Shown here: one piece after another, positions 45,163-54,629 of the stretch
Layout of the letters: each line of letters opens with the position of its first letter
Numbering within the stretch: position 1 is the first letter of the stretch
Source of the DNA: Lentisphaerae bacterium GWF2_49_21
GTDB lineage: Bacteria > Verrucomicrobiota > Lentisphaeria > Victivallales > GWF2-50-93
Reading direction: 5' to 3'
NCBI GenBank assembly: GCA_001804805.1
Contig: MHBH01000053.1
Coordinates: 48,376 to 112,375, forward strand
Length of the DNA: 64,000 nucleotides
Position numbers and translations under genes: made by a program
Notes under the pieces: model-generated
Told to the model about the DNA's origin: nothing
The model's input: only the letters and a program-made list of their open reading frames with translations
The model's database searches: none

Positions 45163-45247
45163 AATATGATAAGATTTACCAATTTGTGACCTAGGGTACC
45201 TTTAAAAATTGACAAATGGCGCGCAAAAGTAAATTTAGAGGTGCCCT

Positions 45248-46105
45248 GTGAAGTTCGCCCATATACATTTTAATACCGTTGACTTGCTCAAGTCCTTCCC
45301 GTATCCGACGACGATCGGTGTGGAGACCAGGGGCAATACGGAGCTCTATCATATCAAGGGCAGGGGCAGGACAGACACGCCCCACTGCATCTTCCAGTAC
45401 ACCCTTTCAGGATACGGATGCTTCCGGGACGCCAACGGCGAGCATGTCCTCACTCCGGGCAATGGCTTCCTCTGCGAGTCCAGGGACAAGGAGATCTCAT
45501 ACTACTATCCTGAAGCTTCAAGGACCCCCTGGCGCTTCATCTATATTGCGTTCTGCGGAGATACTTCCTTCCCAATGGCCAGGAACATGGTAAAACGTTT
45601 CGGTCCGGTGTATTCGCTTCCCCTCAACCACCAGATCATAACGAGAATACAGTCATACTTCGAACACATGGAAAACCAGCAGGTAATATCCGTGTCTGAG
45701 GGATCGCGCCTTGTCATGAGCCTGCTCAATACGCTGGTGGAGAGCCGCGAGGACAGGAAGACCGACAAGCCCGAAAATCTTCTCCTCAACAGGGCCATAG
45801 TCATGCTGGGCAGGAACACCGAAGGCATGATGAAGGTAGATCAGCTTGCGAAACTCGCAGGAGTTTCCAGGGAGCATCTGACTAGGGTATTCAGGCAGAT
45901 GACAGGACTCCCGCCGCACCAGTTCATCAACAGGAGGAAGATCATGGAGGCATGTTCCATCCTTGACAGCGGCAAGACCAGCATCAAGGAGGTGTCCGAC
46001 AGCCTCGGTTACAAGTCCTCCGCACATTTCACCCGCACCTTCAAACGTGTCATGAAGAAGACGCCCAGCGAATACATGCGGGACAAGCTCATGCCGGCGC
46101 TCTAG
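45248..46105 (+). CDS. AraC-family transcriptional regulator
   Basis: A GTG start at 45248 follows GAGGTG. The N-terminal half (to about residue 170) is a cupin-like sugar-sensing domain with HCIFQYTLSGYGCFRD. The C-terminal 100 residues contain two helix-turn-helix motifs (MKVDQLAKLAGVSREHLTRV and IKEVSDSLGYKSSAHFTRTF). It is divergent from the GH4 glycosidase and should activate it in response to an alpha-galactoside or related sugar. Confidence 0.9.
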   Translation: MKFAHIHFNTVDLLKSFPYPTTIGVETRGNTELYHIKGRGRTDTPHCIFQYTLSGYGCFRDANGEHVLTPGNGFLCESRDKEISYYYPEASRTPWRFIYIAFCGDTSFPMARNMVKRFGPVYSLPLNHQIITRIQSYFEHMENQQVISVSEGSRLVMSLLNTLVESREDRKTDKPENLLLNRAIVMLGRNTEGMMKVDQLAKLAGVSREHLTRVFRQMTGLPPHQFINRRKIMEACSILDSGKTSIKEVSDSLGYKSSAHFTRTFKRVMKKTPSEYMRDKLMPAL

Positions 46106-46277
46106 CCTGATTAATTCATGCGCTTTGAGGGAGAGCCTCTGGATTTTATGTTCAAGTTATATTGGTCGTCTGAAGATTTATTTTCCCAATTCAAAATATC
46201 CAAACGCCAGTCTTGGAGGGGAAACATAGATTCCTCAATCCCTTCGAGCTCAGTGCGCTTGCCGGTTCCTGTCAATA

Positions 46278-48875
46278 TCATCCGGCTGTGCGATGGAGCG
46301 CCGCCAGCTGGCTGGGTGCATCTGCACTCAGGCGCAACCTGCATTTGCCGGTGGCATCCACAATCTTAATCGCATCAAGCAGGCGCGGGAACTTCGAAAG
46401 AATTTCTGGAACTCCAGCCTGTTTTTCAAAAAATTCCGTATCTATAATATTCCCTTTGCGTTTGGGATACAAGGCGAAATAGAGCATCCGCATCTCGACA
46501 AGCTCGTTGAAGAAATGGCTTCCCAGGCTCAAGTCCGGGATCAGTCCTTCGTGCATAATGGCGATCTCGCACAATATGGAAGCTCCATTCAGATCTGAAT
46601 ACGAAGTAGGGACTCCGAGCGAAGGATCCTTGGTGCCCCAGCGTCCCGGACCTATCAGCATCACCCTGCGCTTGAGCAGGCGTTCGTTCCGTATCAGCTC
46701 TCCGACAAGGCTTGCCATGGCATAGCGGTCCTGCACAGGCAGGTTCGCATATTCCGATGGTGAAACATAGATGATCCTGTCAATGTCCAATGATCTGCTG
46801 CAGCCGAGCACAGGTCCGGTCGAACGGACCACGCATTCGGAAATATCAATGTCTTCCACTTTGACGTTCGACGCCCCCACCCCTTCCGCGAGGAAAGGAC
46901 GGCATTGGAGAAGATTGATCCTGAAATGCCCGTCATCGGAGAAGGTCGCGGTGAATTCCACGTCCACCGACGTACCATATGCGGAAGCCAGCGCCTGTAG
47001 AAGTTCCCTCATCTCCGGCACAAAGGAGGTGCTGGAAAACAGACGCGTGAAACTGAGAGTCCAGTATTTCCTGTTCCGCAGGGCATGTTCCCGGGCTTTT
47101 TCCTCCATGGCCAGGTCCCTCTCCGCCAGCAGGGACAGAGGCAGCGACGGCTCCTCTGCAAGATCGCAGAATGGAACAGGTACAACCCGTCCTGAATCCA
47201 GATCCAGGACGTCGACTTCCTGCTGCGAGGTGAAGGCATTCTGATTGTCGGGATCAACAAGCTGGAGCTCGGGGATGTTCAGGGCGACAATGCGCGTGTG
47301 GTCTTCAGGATGCGGAATCACAGCCCTGGTTCCCATTCCCATGACAACACGCATGACTCCTGCATTGGGATCAATCCGTTTGTCCCAGACATACGGATTG
47401 AATGGAAGTCCCACTCCGGCCAGATGTGGAAAAACTCTGCGTCCGCAGGTTGTTCCGGAAATCCTCTGGATCAGTATTGCCATCTGCTCATCCTTGTCAA
47501 GCAGGCCTCGCGAGGCGCGGTACCGCAGGGCGGATTCGCTCATATTGCTGGCATATACACGCCTGATCGCCATTACAAAATCTTCTACGCGCTGTTTCAA
47601 CGATCCTTGGTTGACGCATAGTATGCTTTCGGCCTTTCCGGCGAAAGAGCTGTCAAAATCATCCTCGAGCAGGCTGCTGGATCTCACAATTATCGGCACT
47701 TGTCCGAAGTATTCAAGGAGATCCCTGAACTGGCGCATCAGGTATTCAGGAAACTTGCCGTTGAGGATCTGATTCCTGGCAAGCGTCACGCCGTCGAGAT
47801 ATGCCCTGGAATCCTTCTGCCTCTGCTTCAGCCACCATAGCCCGTTCTGTACAAGATATGTGTAGAAGACATCCGCACCGATGAAGAAAGAATCTGGAGG
47901 TTCAAGAATCGAAGACCATTTGCGGTCATGCCGGCGCAAGATCGCCTGTGCAAGCACCAGGCCGACGGACTTCCCTCCTATCATACCCGTACCTATCATG
48001 CGGCGGCGTATCGCCAGGAGATCAGCAAGGGACAAATATCGCTCCGCCAGATCCAGCACCGGCCCTTTCCTGGAAATCAACATGCGTCTCAACAGCTGGG
48101 TCAGCTCCATGGTGCCGGCGCTTTTGAGTTTCTCCTCTGAATTCTCCCTGGCGATTTCCTCCGCCTTTGCAAAATTCATGCTCCAGAATCCAAGACGCCA
48201 GTTGCTGCCGTCAAGATGGTTCCAGGTGACGTCCGAGAAAACCTCCGCTGCTTCCGAGCTCTGGGTAACAGGTTCAAAATCATCACCATTGCGCCTATGG
48301 AGCATATACATCGTCTTTGAATGCCGGTGCTGGACCTTGAGCGGATGCACATAAGTCTTGTCACCTCTCTGATGGACATCTATCAGGATCTGGGTCGTCT
48401 GCCTTACCGGATCGGTCGCATGGAACGAATGCCTGTTCCGTATCAGGGTGAAATACGCCCCTCCCCCGTAATCAAATACATACGGGCATATGAGCATGAA
48501 GAAGTTGCCAAGCATCCGGTCGCTGCACCAGTCTGCGGCCAGTTCCGACAGGCAGTCGAATATATATATGCAGTCGCGGTTCCCTTCGACGATCGTACGG
48601 TGGATTTCGGACACGAACGGCTCAAAGCCGACGGAAGGACTGAGATCTCGGATATCAAGTCCGGCCTGCGGTGGTAAAAAAGGAGCATGTGTTGCGAAAC
48701 GGAAATAGACAACCCGGCGCCCCCTGTCCAGCGCATCGGCGGCAAAAGCCTTGACAAAAGGCTTGTATTCTTCAAGAGAATCAACCTGCCAGACCAGGTT
48801 GTCGCCTTCAACCAGGCCTTGGAAAAGATTGTCAAGCCCTTTCATTCCAGTGCTTATATTCCTGCGGACATACAT
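46278..48875 (-). CDS. KaiC/RAD55-like domain fused to PEP-synthase/PPDK ATP-grasp domain
   Basis: Residues 1-200 resemble a KaiC/RecA-like fold (TGMKGLDNLFQGLVEGDNLV...DCIYIFDCLSELAADW), but the P-loop lacks the GKT/S signature. Residues about 295-650 match the nucleotide-binding domain of PPDK/PEP synthase (GMIGGKSVGLVLAQAI, VPIIVRSSSLLEDDFDSSFA and AIRRVYASNMSESALRYRAS). LLQCRPF is the usual domain end, and the last 190 residues form a separate C-terminal domain (RRVMLIGPGRWGTKDPSLGV). There is no phosphohistidine or PEP-binding barrel, so full PEP synthesis is unlikely. It is a stand-alone gene with AGGAGG upstream. Similar fusions exist in other bacteria; the role is unknown. Confidence 0.78.
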   Translation of the reverse strand: MYVRRNISTGMKGLDNLFQGLVEGDNLVWQVDSLEEYKPFVKAFAADALDRGRRVVYFRFATHAPFLPPQAGLDIRDLSPSVGFEPFVSEIHRTIVEGNRDCIYIFDCLSELAADWCSDRMLGNFFMLICPYVFDYGGGAYFTLIRNRHSFHATDPVRQTTQILIDVHQRGDKTYVHPLKVQHRHSKTMYMLHRRNGDDFEPVTQSSEAAEVFSDVTWNHLDGSNWRLGFWSMNFAKAEEIARENSEEKLKSAGTMELTQLLRRMLISRKGPVLDLAERYLSLADLLAIRRRMIGTGMIGGKSVGLVLAQAILRRHDRKWSSILEPPDSFFIGADVFYTYLVQNGLWWLKQRQKDSRAYLDGVTLARNQILNGKFPEYLMRQFRDLLEYFGQVPIIVRSSSLLEDDFDSSFAGKAESILCVNQGSLKQRVEDFVMAIRRVYASNMSESALRYRASRGLLDKDEQMAILIQRISGTTCGRRVFPHLAGVGLPFNPYVWDKRIDPNAGVMRVVMGMGTRAVIPHPEDHTRIVALNIPELQLVDPDNQNAFTSQQEVDVLDLDSGRVVPVPFCDLAEEPSLPLSLLAERDLAMEEKAREHALRNRKYWTLSFTRLFSSTSFVPEMRELLQALASAYGTSVDVEFTATFSDDGHFRINLLQCRPFLAEGVGASNVKVEDIDISECVVRSTGPVLGCSRSLDIDRIIYVSPSEYANLPVQDRYAMASLVGELIRNERLLKRRVMLIGPGRWGTKDPSLGVPTSYSDLNGASILCEIAIMHEGLIPDLSLGSHFFNELVEMRMLYFALYPKRKGNIIDTEFFEKQAGVPEILSKFPRLLDAIKIVDATGKCRLRLSADAPSQLAALHRTAG

Positions 48876-49126
48876 TGCGTGCCGGCCTCCTAATTGGACA
48901 TATTGACAAGCATATGTGAAAGTTATTCGGGAAACATTGATTTATCAAGGTTTCCAGGACATAAACAACCCCCTTTTCAATCTCCAGGGAAACTCCACGC
49001 AAGCTACGCCCCCTCTCCGGAACAAAATTTCTTGAAATTTCCTCCTCCATCGCTTGACTTATTATATACTTATTATATTATATCATATGTTTAATATGAC
49101 TTTCCGATTTTAAAACAAGGTGTCAT

Positions 49127-50230
49127 ATGATCAGCAACGACAACATAAAAGTCCTGACCAAGACTGCGCAGACACGCCAGCGCATAGAAAATCTCATCAG
49201 CAATCTCCATCCCGGCGATCAGCTGCTCCCTGAAGGAAAACTCGCCGAAAGGTTCGGCGTCAGCGTAATAACCATCAAAAGAAGCCTGGATGAGCTTGTC
49301 AGGGAAGGTTCCGTATACAAGAGGCAGGGAAAGGGAACTTTCGTTGCAGAAAAACGTTCGGACAAGATCACCGATCCGTCCACCGTGAATCTCGTATATC
49401 CTTTCGTCCCAAAAGACACCTTCAAGGATCCCTTCCTCGGACAGGTGATCAACGGCATAGGCGACTGTTTCGCCGTCAACTCCTGCCATTTGAGGCTTTT
49501 CCCTCTGCATGGGAAAAGCACAATTGAAAGCTGTCTTAAGAATCCGGCCACAAGGAAAATGATCAATTCCGGAATCATTGCGGTGAACTATATTCTTACG
49601 GAAAAGGACCAGGAAGCTATCAGCAACTTCAAATGCCCGGCCGTATTCATCGGAAAACCTGAACTTCATATAAAAATACCTTCAGTCAATACAGATCATT
49701 TCTCCTCCGGATATGATGCGACCATCCATCTCCTGAGGAAGCACTCCCGCAAAAGGATCGCCGTCCTCACTCATCTTGACAGGCGTCCATATTGCACCGA
49801 CATGCTCGAAGGTCACAGGAAGGCCTTGAAGGATTCTGGAATGCCCGAGGACGAAAAGCTCTTTCTTTCCTTGAAGCCAGGCCACAGCATGTCCGCGCTT
49901 GTCGATGAGCTTGTGATTAAGAAAATATCTTTTGACTCCGTGATAGTATGGGGATGCGAGGCGACCATAGAGGCGCTGACCAGGCTGAAACACTACGGGA
50001 TTGACGTGCCCGGGAAAGTCTCCCTCATATCCTACGACGATTTCCCGGCAGTTTCCGAATATTCCAGTCCGACGATCACCGCCGTGCGCCAGCAGGTCTA
50101 TGATCTCGGATATGAGGCTGCAAGGCTCATGATGAAACAGAAGAATTCAGGATTCAATGGAAAAGAGAACATCGAAAGCGTGCTGAAAAGCTCACTTGTC
50201 ATAAGGGAAAGCTGCGGGTGCGGAAAATGA
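49127..50230 (+). CDS. GntR-type DNA-binding domain with LacI-type sugar-sensor (AraR-like) regulator
   Basis: Residues 15-78 are a GntR winged helix ([20 protein letters not shown] ... [11 protein letters not shown]). Residues about 85-365 are a periplasmic-binding-protein-like sensor ([45 protein letters not shown]). This arrangement is that of Bacillus AraR, an arabinose-responsive repressor. AAGGTG precedes the ATG. The stop overlaps the start of the next pseudopilin (ATGA at 50227-50230), so regulator and pseudopilin are translated together. It probably controls the block to 57868. Confidence 0.88.
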   Translation: MISNDNIKVLTKTAQTRQRIENLISNLHPGDQLLPEGKLAERFGVSVITIKRSLDELVREGSVYKRQGKGTFVAEKRSDKITDPSTVNLVYPFVPKDTFKDPFLGQVINGIGDCFAVNSCHLRLFPLHGKSTIESCLKNPATRKMINSGIIAVNYILTEKDQEAISNFKCPAVFIGKPELHIKIPSVNTDHFSSGYDATIHLLRKHSRKRIAVLTHLDRRPYCTDMLEGHRKALKDSGMPEDEKLFLSLKPGHSMSALVDELVIKKISFDSVIVWGCEATIEALTRLKHYGIDVPGKVSLISYDDFPAVSEYSSPTITAVRQQVYDLGYEAARLMMKQKNSGFNGKENIESVLKSSLVIRESCGCGK

Positions 50231-51069
50231 CTATGAATATTTCCAATTTAAGATTGCCGATTGCCGATTTAAAAACAAGAAATAAAATCGGAAATTGGAA
50301 ATTGGAAATTGGAAATACATTTACTCTTATTGAATTATTGGTCGCCGTGCCCGCCATAGCTACGAGGACGTCTTTGAGTCCGAGAGCGACGGCGAGAGTA
50401 ACTCGGACAGTGTTTACACTGATCGAGTTACTCGTGGTCATTGCGATCATCGCAATCCTGGCGGCCATGCTCCTGCCGGCATTGAAGGAGGCGAAGGAGA
50501 AGGCGAGGCAGTCCTTATGCCTTAGCAACATGAAGCAGATTGGGATCTCCCAGCTCTCATATCTCACCGATTTCAACGACTATACCTGGTACGAGAATGC
50601 TACCGCCGACCGTTCCTTGATTTTCAGGAGCGTGGCAGACAAGCCCCTCTGGGAAGGATGGAACAGCAATGGAATTCTCATCAGGAACGGATACCTGCCA
50701 AACAGCAAAAACTTCGAGTGCCCGTCCGCCCCGCATGTCCCCAATCCCTATACTTATTCCCAATATAACAAGGATATCACTCCGGACTCTCCATCAGGCT
50801 ACTCCGGTTCCGACTATTTCTTCAGAATAAACAATTACGTGGGCAGCTATCTACGCGGCACAAAGCAATACAATAAGGGGATGCTGATGGACAATCCGTA
50901 TACTACAGCCAGCGGGGATCTCTCCCTGGCCAGACGATACCATGGGCGGGGCAGCTACCAGGCGCTCTTCCTGGATGGTACCGCAAAAATGGTAAAGAAC
51001 CTTCCCGGAATGGACGGCTGGGGCGGCAACTATTTCAGCAGTTATGTCGATTCACACTACGGGGACTGA
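50227..51069 (+). CDS. Pseudopilin with duplicated prepilin motif (repeat insertion) and repeat leader
   Basis: ATGA overlap with the regulator favours the ATG at 50227; a GTG at 50218 and an ATG at 50233 are also in frame. The leader is encoded by GATTGCCGATTGCCGATTT and GGAAATTGGAAATTGGAAAT repeats. The first motif [14 protein letters not shown] (F at 50320) is followed exactly 31 codons later by [16 protein letters not shown] (F at 50413). The DNA between, GTCGCCGTGCCCGCCATAGC...GCGACGGCGAGAGTAACTCG, parallels the insert at 41861-41954. ECPSAPH and [15 protein letters not shown] follow. The body resembles the next gene. Confidence 0.87.
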   Translation: MTMNISNLRLPIADLKTRNKIGNWKLEIGNTFTLIELLVAVPAIATRTSLSPRATARVTRTVFTLIELLVVIAIIAILAAMLLPALKEAKEKARQSLCLSNMKQIGISQLSYLTDFNDYTWYENATADRSLIFRSVADKPLWEGWNSNGILIRNGYLPNSKNFECPSAPHVPNPYTYSQYNKDITPDSPSGYSGSDYFFRINNYVGSYLRGTKQYNKGMLMDNPYTTASGDLSLARRYHGRGSYQALFLDGTAKMVKNLPGMDGWGGNYFSSYVDSHYGD

Positions 51070-51072
51070 GCG

Positions 51073-51882
51073 ATGAAAATAAACTTTTCCAATTTTAGAT
51101 TTCCGACTGTGTCCGACATAGCTTCTTTGCGACGGCGGATTTCCGATTTAAAATTCAGTAATAAAATTGGCAATCCTCCTTCGCCAAGCCTACGGCGGAC
51201 ATGTCGGCAATTGGCAATCGGCAATGCATTTACTCTTATCGAGCTTCTGGTCGTCATCTCCATCATTGCGATCTTAATGTCCCTCCTCCTTCCAGCCCTG
51301 CAGTCCGCCAAGGAGTCAGCCCGCAAGATAGTCTGCCTCAGCAACCTGAAGCAGAACGGATATGCAACGACACTTTACATGTCTGATTTTGAAGGTTATT
51401 CATGGTACGAGGACGAGAACAGTGGAGTTTCCATAATCAGAAGAAGCGTTGGGGACCATCCGTTATGGAATGGATGGAACAGCTTCGGAATACTTATCAA
51501 GGAAGAATACCTGCCGGGCAGCAAGACATTCGAATGCCCGTCAGCGCCTCATTACCCACATCCAAAAGTTCCTTATCCCCATTACCAGTATAACAAGGAT
51601 GTATCAGCGTCCAAATATTCCGACTATGCCGGCACCGACTATTACTTCAGGATCAGCAACATGTTCTATGGACCGCTGAGGATGACAGAAACTGGCAATA
51701 AGGCGCTCATGTGCGACAATCCGACCGAAGTCACATGGCTGGACTCCACCACCATCAGGAGATACCACAGGATTGGATATCAGGCCCTCTACATGGACGG
51801 ATCCGCGAGGATGATAACCGAAGTTCCGGGTTCTACTGGATGGTCCGGCAACTGGATGAAGAATAATCTTGACGGGAAATAA
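51073..51882 (+). CDS. Pseudopilin with repeat-derived leader
   Basis: It begins three bases after the previous stop. The 52-residue leader contains DNA words found between genes: TGTCCGACATAGCTTCTTTG with CGACGGCGGA (about 51110-51140) and CCTTCGCCAAGCCTACGGCG (about 51178-51197). [16 protein letters not shown] follows Ala at -1. [11 protein letters not shown] and [14 protein letters not shown] (H-X9-DG) match the neighbouring paralogue at 50227. A strong terminator overlaps the stop. It probably forms a heteromeric pseudopilus component with its neighbour. Confidence 0.87.
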   Translation: MKINFSNFRFPTVSDIASLRRRISDLKFSNKIGNPPSPSLRRTCRQLAIGNAFTLIELLVVISIIAILMSLLLPALQSAKESARKIVCLSNLKQNGYATTLYMSDFEGYSWYEDENSGVSIIRRSVGDHPLWNGWNSFGILIKEEYLPGSKTFECPSAPHYPHPKVPYPHYQYNKDVSASKYSDYAGTDYYFRISNMFYGPLRMTETGNKALMCDNPTEVTWLDSTTIRRYHRIGYQALYMDGSARMITEVPGSTGWSGNWMKNNLDGK

Positions 51883-51922
51883 AATTTCCTTGCATCCCTG
51901 GAAGGCATGCAAGGAAATTTTT
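51882..51922 (+). terminator. Rho-independent terminator after the pseudopilin pair
   Basis: AAATTTCCTTGCAT (51882-51895) and ATGCAAGGAAATTT (51907-51920) form a perfect 14-base stem with an 11-base loop, ending in TTTTT. It overlaps the last base of the pseudopilin stop codon. It separates regulator and pseudopilins from the lipoprotein gene that follows. Confidence 0.8.
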
Positions 51923-51941
51923 ATAACATAAGGATATAATC

Positions 51942-54005
51942 GTGAAAATACCAATATTGATTTCAGCAGGCATCTCTGGTCTTGTCTTAATTTCCGGCTG
52001 CATGGAAAAAGAAAGCCAAAAGAGCACTGAATCTTCCAAGCCTGCGCAGACACAGGCGGTTCAGACCGTTCAGAAGCAGCACGTCCCCCTGCTCCAGACC
52101 AAGGCTCTTGCTCCGGTTGCAATCAAGCCCTTGAAGATCAAGGATGAGAAGTTCGTAGATTCAGAAGGCAAAGTCGTGAACTTCTGGGGCGTAAACATAA
52201 TTTCCTTCTTTCCTGACAAGGATCTTGCCGACAAGACGGCTGCGAATCTCGCAAGTCTGGGCGTCAACATGGTAAGACCGCACCACTGCATGCGTCCGAG
52301 CAGGGACTGGAATTCCCAGGGTTCTTTTGCGCTGTCAAAGTACAATGGCAGTTCTCGCGAAATGGATCTGGATGCCTGGGTCCGATTCGACTATCTCAAT
52401 GCGAAATTACGCGAAAAGGGGATCTATCTCTCCCTCGCTGTCTGGTGGACTCGCAACTACGAACCAGGTGATGTCGGCATAAAGAAAGTTTCAGATGCGG
52501 ACGACAAGTCATGGTCCGACGCCGTCAAGGAATTAAATTCCTGGCACTGGCAGAAAGCCTTTGATCCCAGGAAACTGCTGGCTATGTTCGACGAGCGCAC
52601 TTTCCTCCTGAATGCGGAATTCGCAAAGTTCATGCTGACGCGAGTCAACAAATACAGCGGACTTGCCTACGGAAAGGATCCACAGGTAATGAGCCTTGAG
52701 TTCCTGAACGAGTGTGATCCGGAATACATCCTCGTCTGCAAGAATGTCTTTCCTGAATATTTCAAGAAGGAACTTGTTGCGAAGCTCGATGAATTTGTCA
52801 AGGGCAAAGGAGCAAAGCCTTTTGACTTCTACAACATGGGCAATAGCGAACAGAAAAAACTGTTCTCCGAATTCTGCAGTTTCCTGATCCATGATTTCAG
52901 CAAAAGAATGACACAGGCTGTCCGTGAATACGGATACGATGGACCGGTGATCTTCTCGAACCTCTGGGAGAGCGAGACGAACCTCAACGCCCGTTCGATC
53001 ACGGATTCATATATAGAGGATCACTGCTACGGAAACCCATTCCCTGTGGAGAAGAAAGATGACCTGTTTTTCTCAAAGACAAAGGGCATCTTGAAAGGCA
53101 AACCTTTCATTGTCGGCGAAATGAACATGTCCGAGGACCAGAAAGTAATCAAAGAAAAGGCGCCTGTCCGCTCGATGCTGCCTCTTGCGATTTCCGCATA
53201 CGGTTCCCTGCAGGACTGGGCGGGAGTGACATGGTTCGCCTGGAACCATGGCTCGCGCGATGTCGGCGCTGACGGCTGGGGAAAGACCAAGAGCCGTGAA
53301 CCAAGCATTGGAACTCTCTGCGGAGATGGAGTTTTCCTCGATCATTTCAGGACCACTGGGATAATCTTCAAGAACGGATACGTGAAAGGAAGCACTGCTC
53401 CAATAACTCTTGTTGTCGACGAACCATATTTCCCAGCCGGATACCATGAGATGATCCGCGGCAAGTACAACATCAAGCCCGGTTGGCAGAACATCCACAA
53501 GGTCCGTAAGTCATACGGTCCAGTGCCTGCGGAACAGAAGACAGCTGAATGGATGACGGCCGAACCGGCCGGTGACATCATAAAATCAGACACTGGCGAG
53601 ATTATCAAGGATTTGAAACGGAAACAGCTGACAGTTTCCGCTCCGAAGGCGGAAGGATTCAGCGGTTATCTTGACGGCAAGTCTCCTGAAAGGCTGAAAA
53701 TCATTGAGATCAGGAAAGACAACGGCTTTGCCACCGTGGTGCTCGTGCCGCTCGATGACAAGCCGATCGCGCAGTCGTCACATCTGCTGCTCAGCCGCAC
53801 ATACACGTTGACAGATGGCAGTGAGAGCGATGACCTCTCAGTAGTGCTCAAGGGTCTTACAGCAAATTCGAAGTGGAGCTTCAGTCCGACAAGATCACGC
53901 TCTACGTCGATTGATCCTGAGGTTCCATCAGTCGCTGCTGGCTCCGAAGGTTCTCTTGTCATACCATCAGGCAGCTGGACAGAATGCGAGCTGGAACAGA
54001 AATAA
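51942..54005 (+). CDS. GH5-like glycoside hydrolase, lipoprotein
   Basis: A GTG start at 51942 follows AAGGA. The N-terminus (MKIPILISAGISGLVLISGC) has a lipobox with Cys20, so it is membrane-anchored. A Gln/Thr/Pro-rich linker precedes the barrel (about 65-470): NFWGVNIISFFPDKDLA, GVNMVRPHH, LEFLNECDP (E257, candidate acid/base) and FIVGEMNMSED (E393, candidate nucleophile), as in GH5/clan GH-A. The C-terminal beta part follows. 687 residues in total. It probably cleaves a beta-glycan at the cell surface; it lies between two pseudopilin loci. Confidence 0.78.
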   Translation: MKIPILISAGISGLVLISGCMEKESQKSTESSKPAQTQAVQTVQKQHVPLLQTKALAPVAIKPLKIKDEKFVDSEGKVVNFWGVNIISFFPDKDLADKTAANLASLGVNMVRPHHCMRPSRDWNSQGSFALSKYNGSSREMDLDAWVRFDYLNAKLREKGIYLSLAVWWTRNYEPGDVGIKKVSDADDKSWSDAVKELNSWHWQKAFDPRKLLAMFDERTFLLNAEFAKFMLTRVNKYSGLAYGKDPQVMSLEFLNECDPEYILVCKNVFPEYFKKELVAKLDEFVKGKGAKPFDFYNMGNSEQKKLFSEFCSFLIHDFSKRMTQAVREYGYDGPVIFSNLWESETNLNARSITDSYIEDHCYGNPFPVEKKDDLFFSKTKGILKGKPFIVGEMNMSEDQKVIKEKAPVRSMLPLAISAYGSLQDWAGVTWFAWNHGSRDVGADGWGKTKSREPSIGTLCGDGVFLDHFRTTGIIFKNGYVKGSTAPITLVVDEPYFPAGYHEMIRGKYNIKPGWQNIHKVRKSYGPVPAEQKTAEWMTAEPAGDIIKSDTGEIIKDLKRKQLTVSAPKAEGFSGYLDGKSPERLKIIEIRKDNGFATVVLVPLDDKPIAQSSHLLLSRTYTLTDGSESDDLSVVLKGLTANSKWSFSPTRSRSTSIDPEVPSVAAGSEGSLVIPSGSWTECELEQK

Positions 54006-54006
54006 A

Positions 54007-54035
54007 GAACAGCTCTTGCGAGCTTAACTACAAAC
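54007..54035. repeat. Single arm of the GAACAGCYCTTGCGRGCTTR repeat
   Basis: GAACAGCTCTTGCGAGCTTA followed by ACTACAAAC matches the left arm of the repeat at 24121-24205. It lies directly after the GH5-like stop codon. Confidence 0.5.
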
Positions 54036-54057
54036 ATATTACATAAGGAGATTTAAG

Positions 54058-54561
54058 ATGAAGATGAGAAGTCTTGCGATAATCGCAGCCGTATTTTCCT
54101 TCACAATGGCCGCCTATTCCGAAAGCGTACATCAGACGCTGCCGGGAGAAGCGGCATTGCTAAATGCCGGCAAGAGCGCCGTGGAAGGCAAAGTGGTTGA
54201 AGTCAAAACAGTGGCCGGAGCCAAGAACGAGAAACTCGCCCGTATAACTGGCACTTTGTCCCAGTGGGGCTTTGTTTCATACTGGTTCGGAATTCCGACT
54301 CCTGCCGGGAAATCAGTCATCCGGTTTAGGATCTACGTAGAAGGTGAAACCGCCGCGTTCACCGTGTATCTTCATACCAGCAGTGAACAGGTCGCCCTGG
54401 ATCCAATTAAAATTCCATCTGCCGCCAAGCAGAATACTTTTGTCACCGTAGACATCCCTGTCGATTCAAAGAATGAATGGAGCGGAATTGCTGTGAAAAA
54501 GACGGAAAAATCCGATAAGCCCGGTCCCTGGATCGAATCTGTAAGCGTTGTTCTTCCCTGA
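54058..54561 (+). CDS. Small secreted protein, carbohydrate-binding-like
   Basis: A signal peptide (MKMRSLAIIAAVFSFTMAAYS) precedes a beta-rich domain of about 145 residues (GFVSYWFGIPTPAGKSVIRF, then RIYVEGETAAFTVYLHTSSE), compatible with a jelly-roll binding module. AAGGAG lies upstream. It occupies the same place as the protein at 19343 in its module: a small exported protein next to pseudopilin genes. Ligand unknown. Confidence 0.58.
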   Translation: MKMRSLAIIAAVFSFTMAAYSESVHQTLPGEAALLNAGKSAVEGKVVEVKTVAGAKNEKLARITGTLSQWGFVSYWFGIPTPAGKSVIRFRIYVEGETAAFTVYLHTSSEQVALDPIKIPSAAKQNTFVTVDIPVDSKNEWSGIAVKKTEKSDKPGPWIESVSVVLP

Positions 54562-54629
54562 AATGGATTTCAACTGGAAATAAAATTTCCTGGGAATCTA
54601 TTATATGGACAGATACCGGAGCCAAGTAT

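Noticed and set aside
46278..48875. Circadian KaiC or true phosphoenolpyruvate synthase
   Set aside because: The P-loop is missing in the KaiC-like part, and the phosphohistidine and PEP-binding domains are missing in the PPDK-like part.
50275..50316. Tandem GGAAATTGG units as a CRISPR or microsatellite locus
   Set aside because: Units are only about 8 bases without spacers and lie inside the coding leader of a pseudopilin.
50320..50436. Diversity-generating retroelement as cause of the motif duplication
   Set aside because: No reverse transcriptase, no template repeat and no adenine-biased substitutions are visible; the differences are block insertions.
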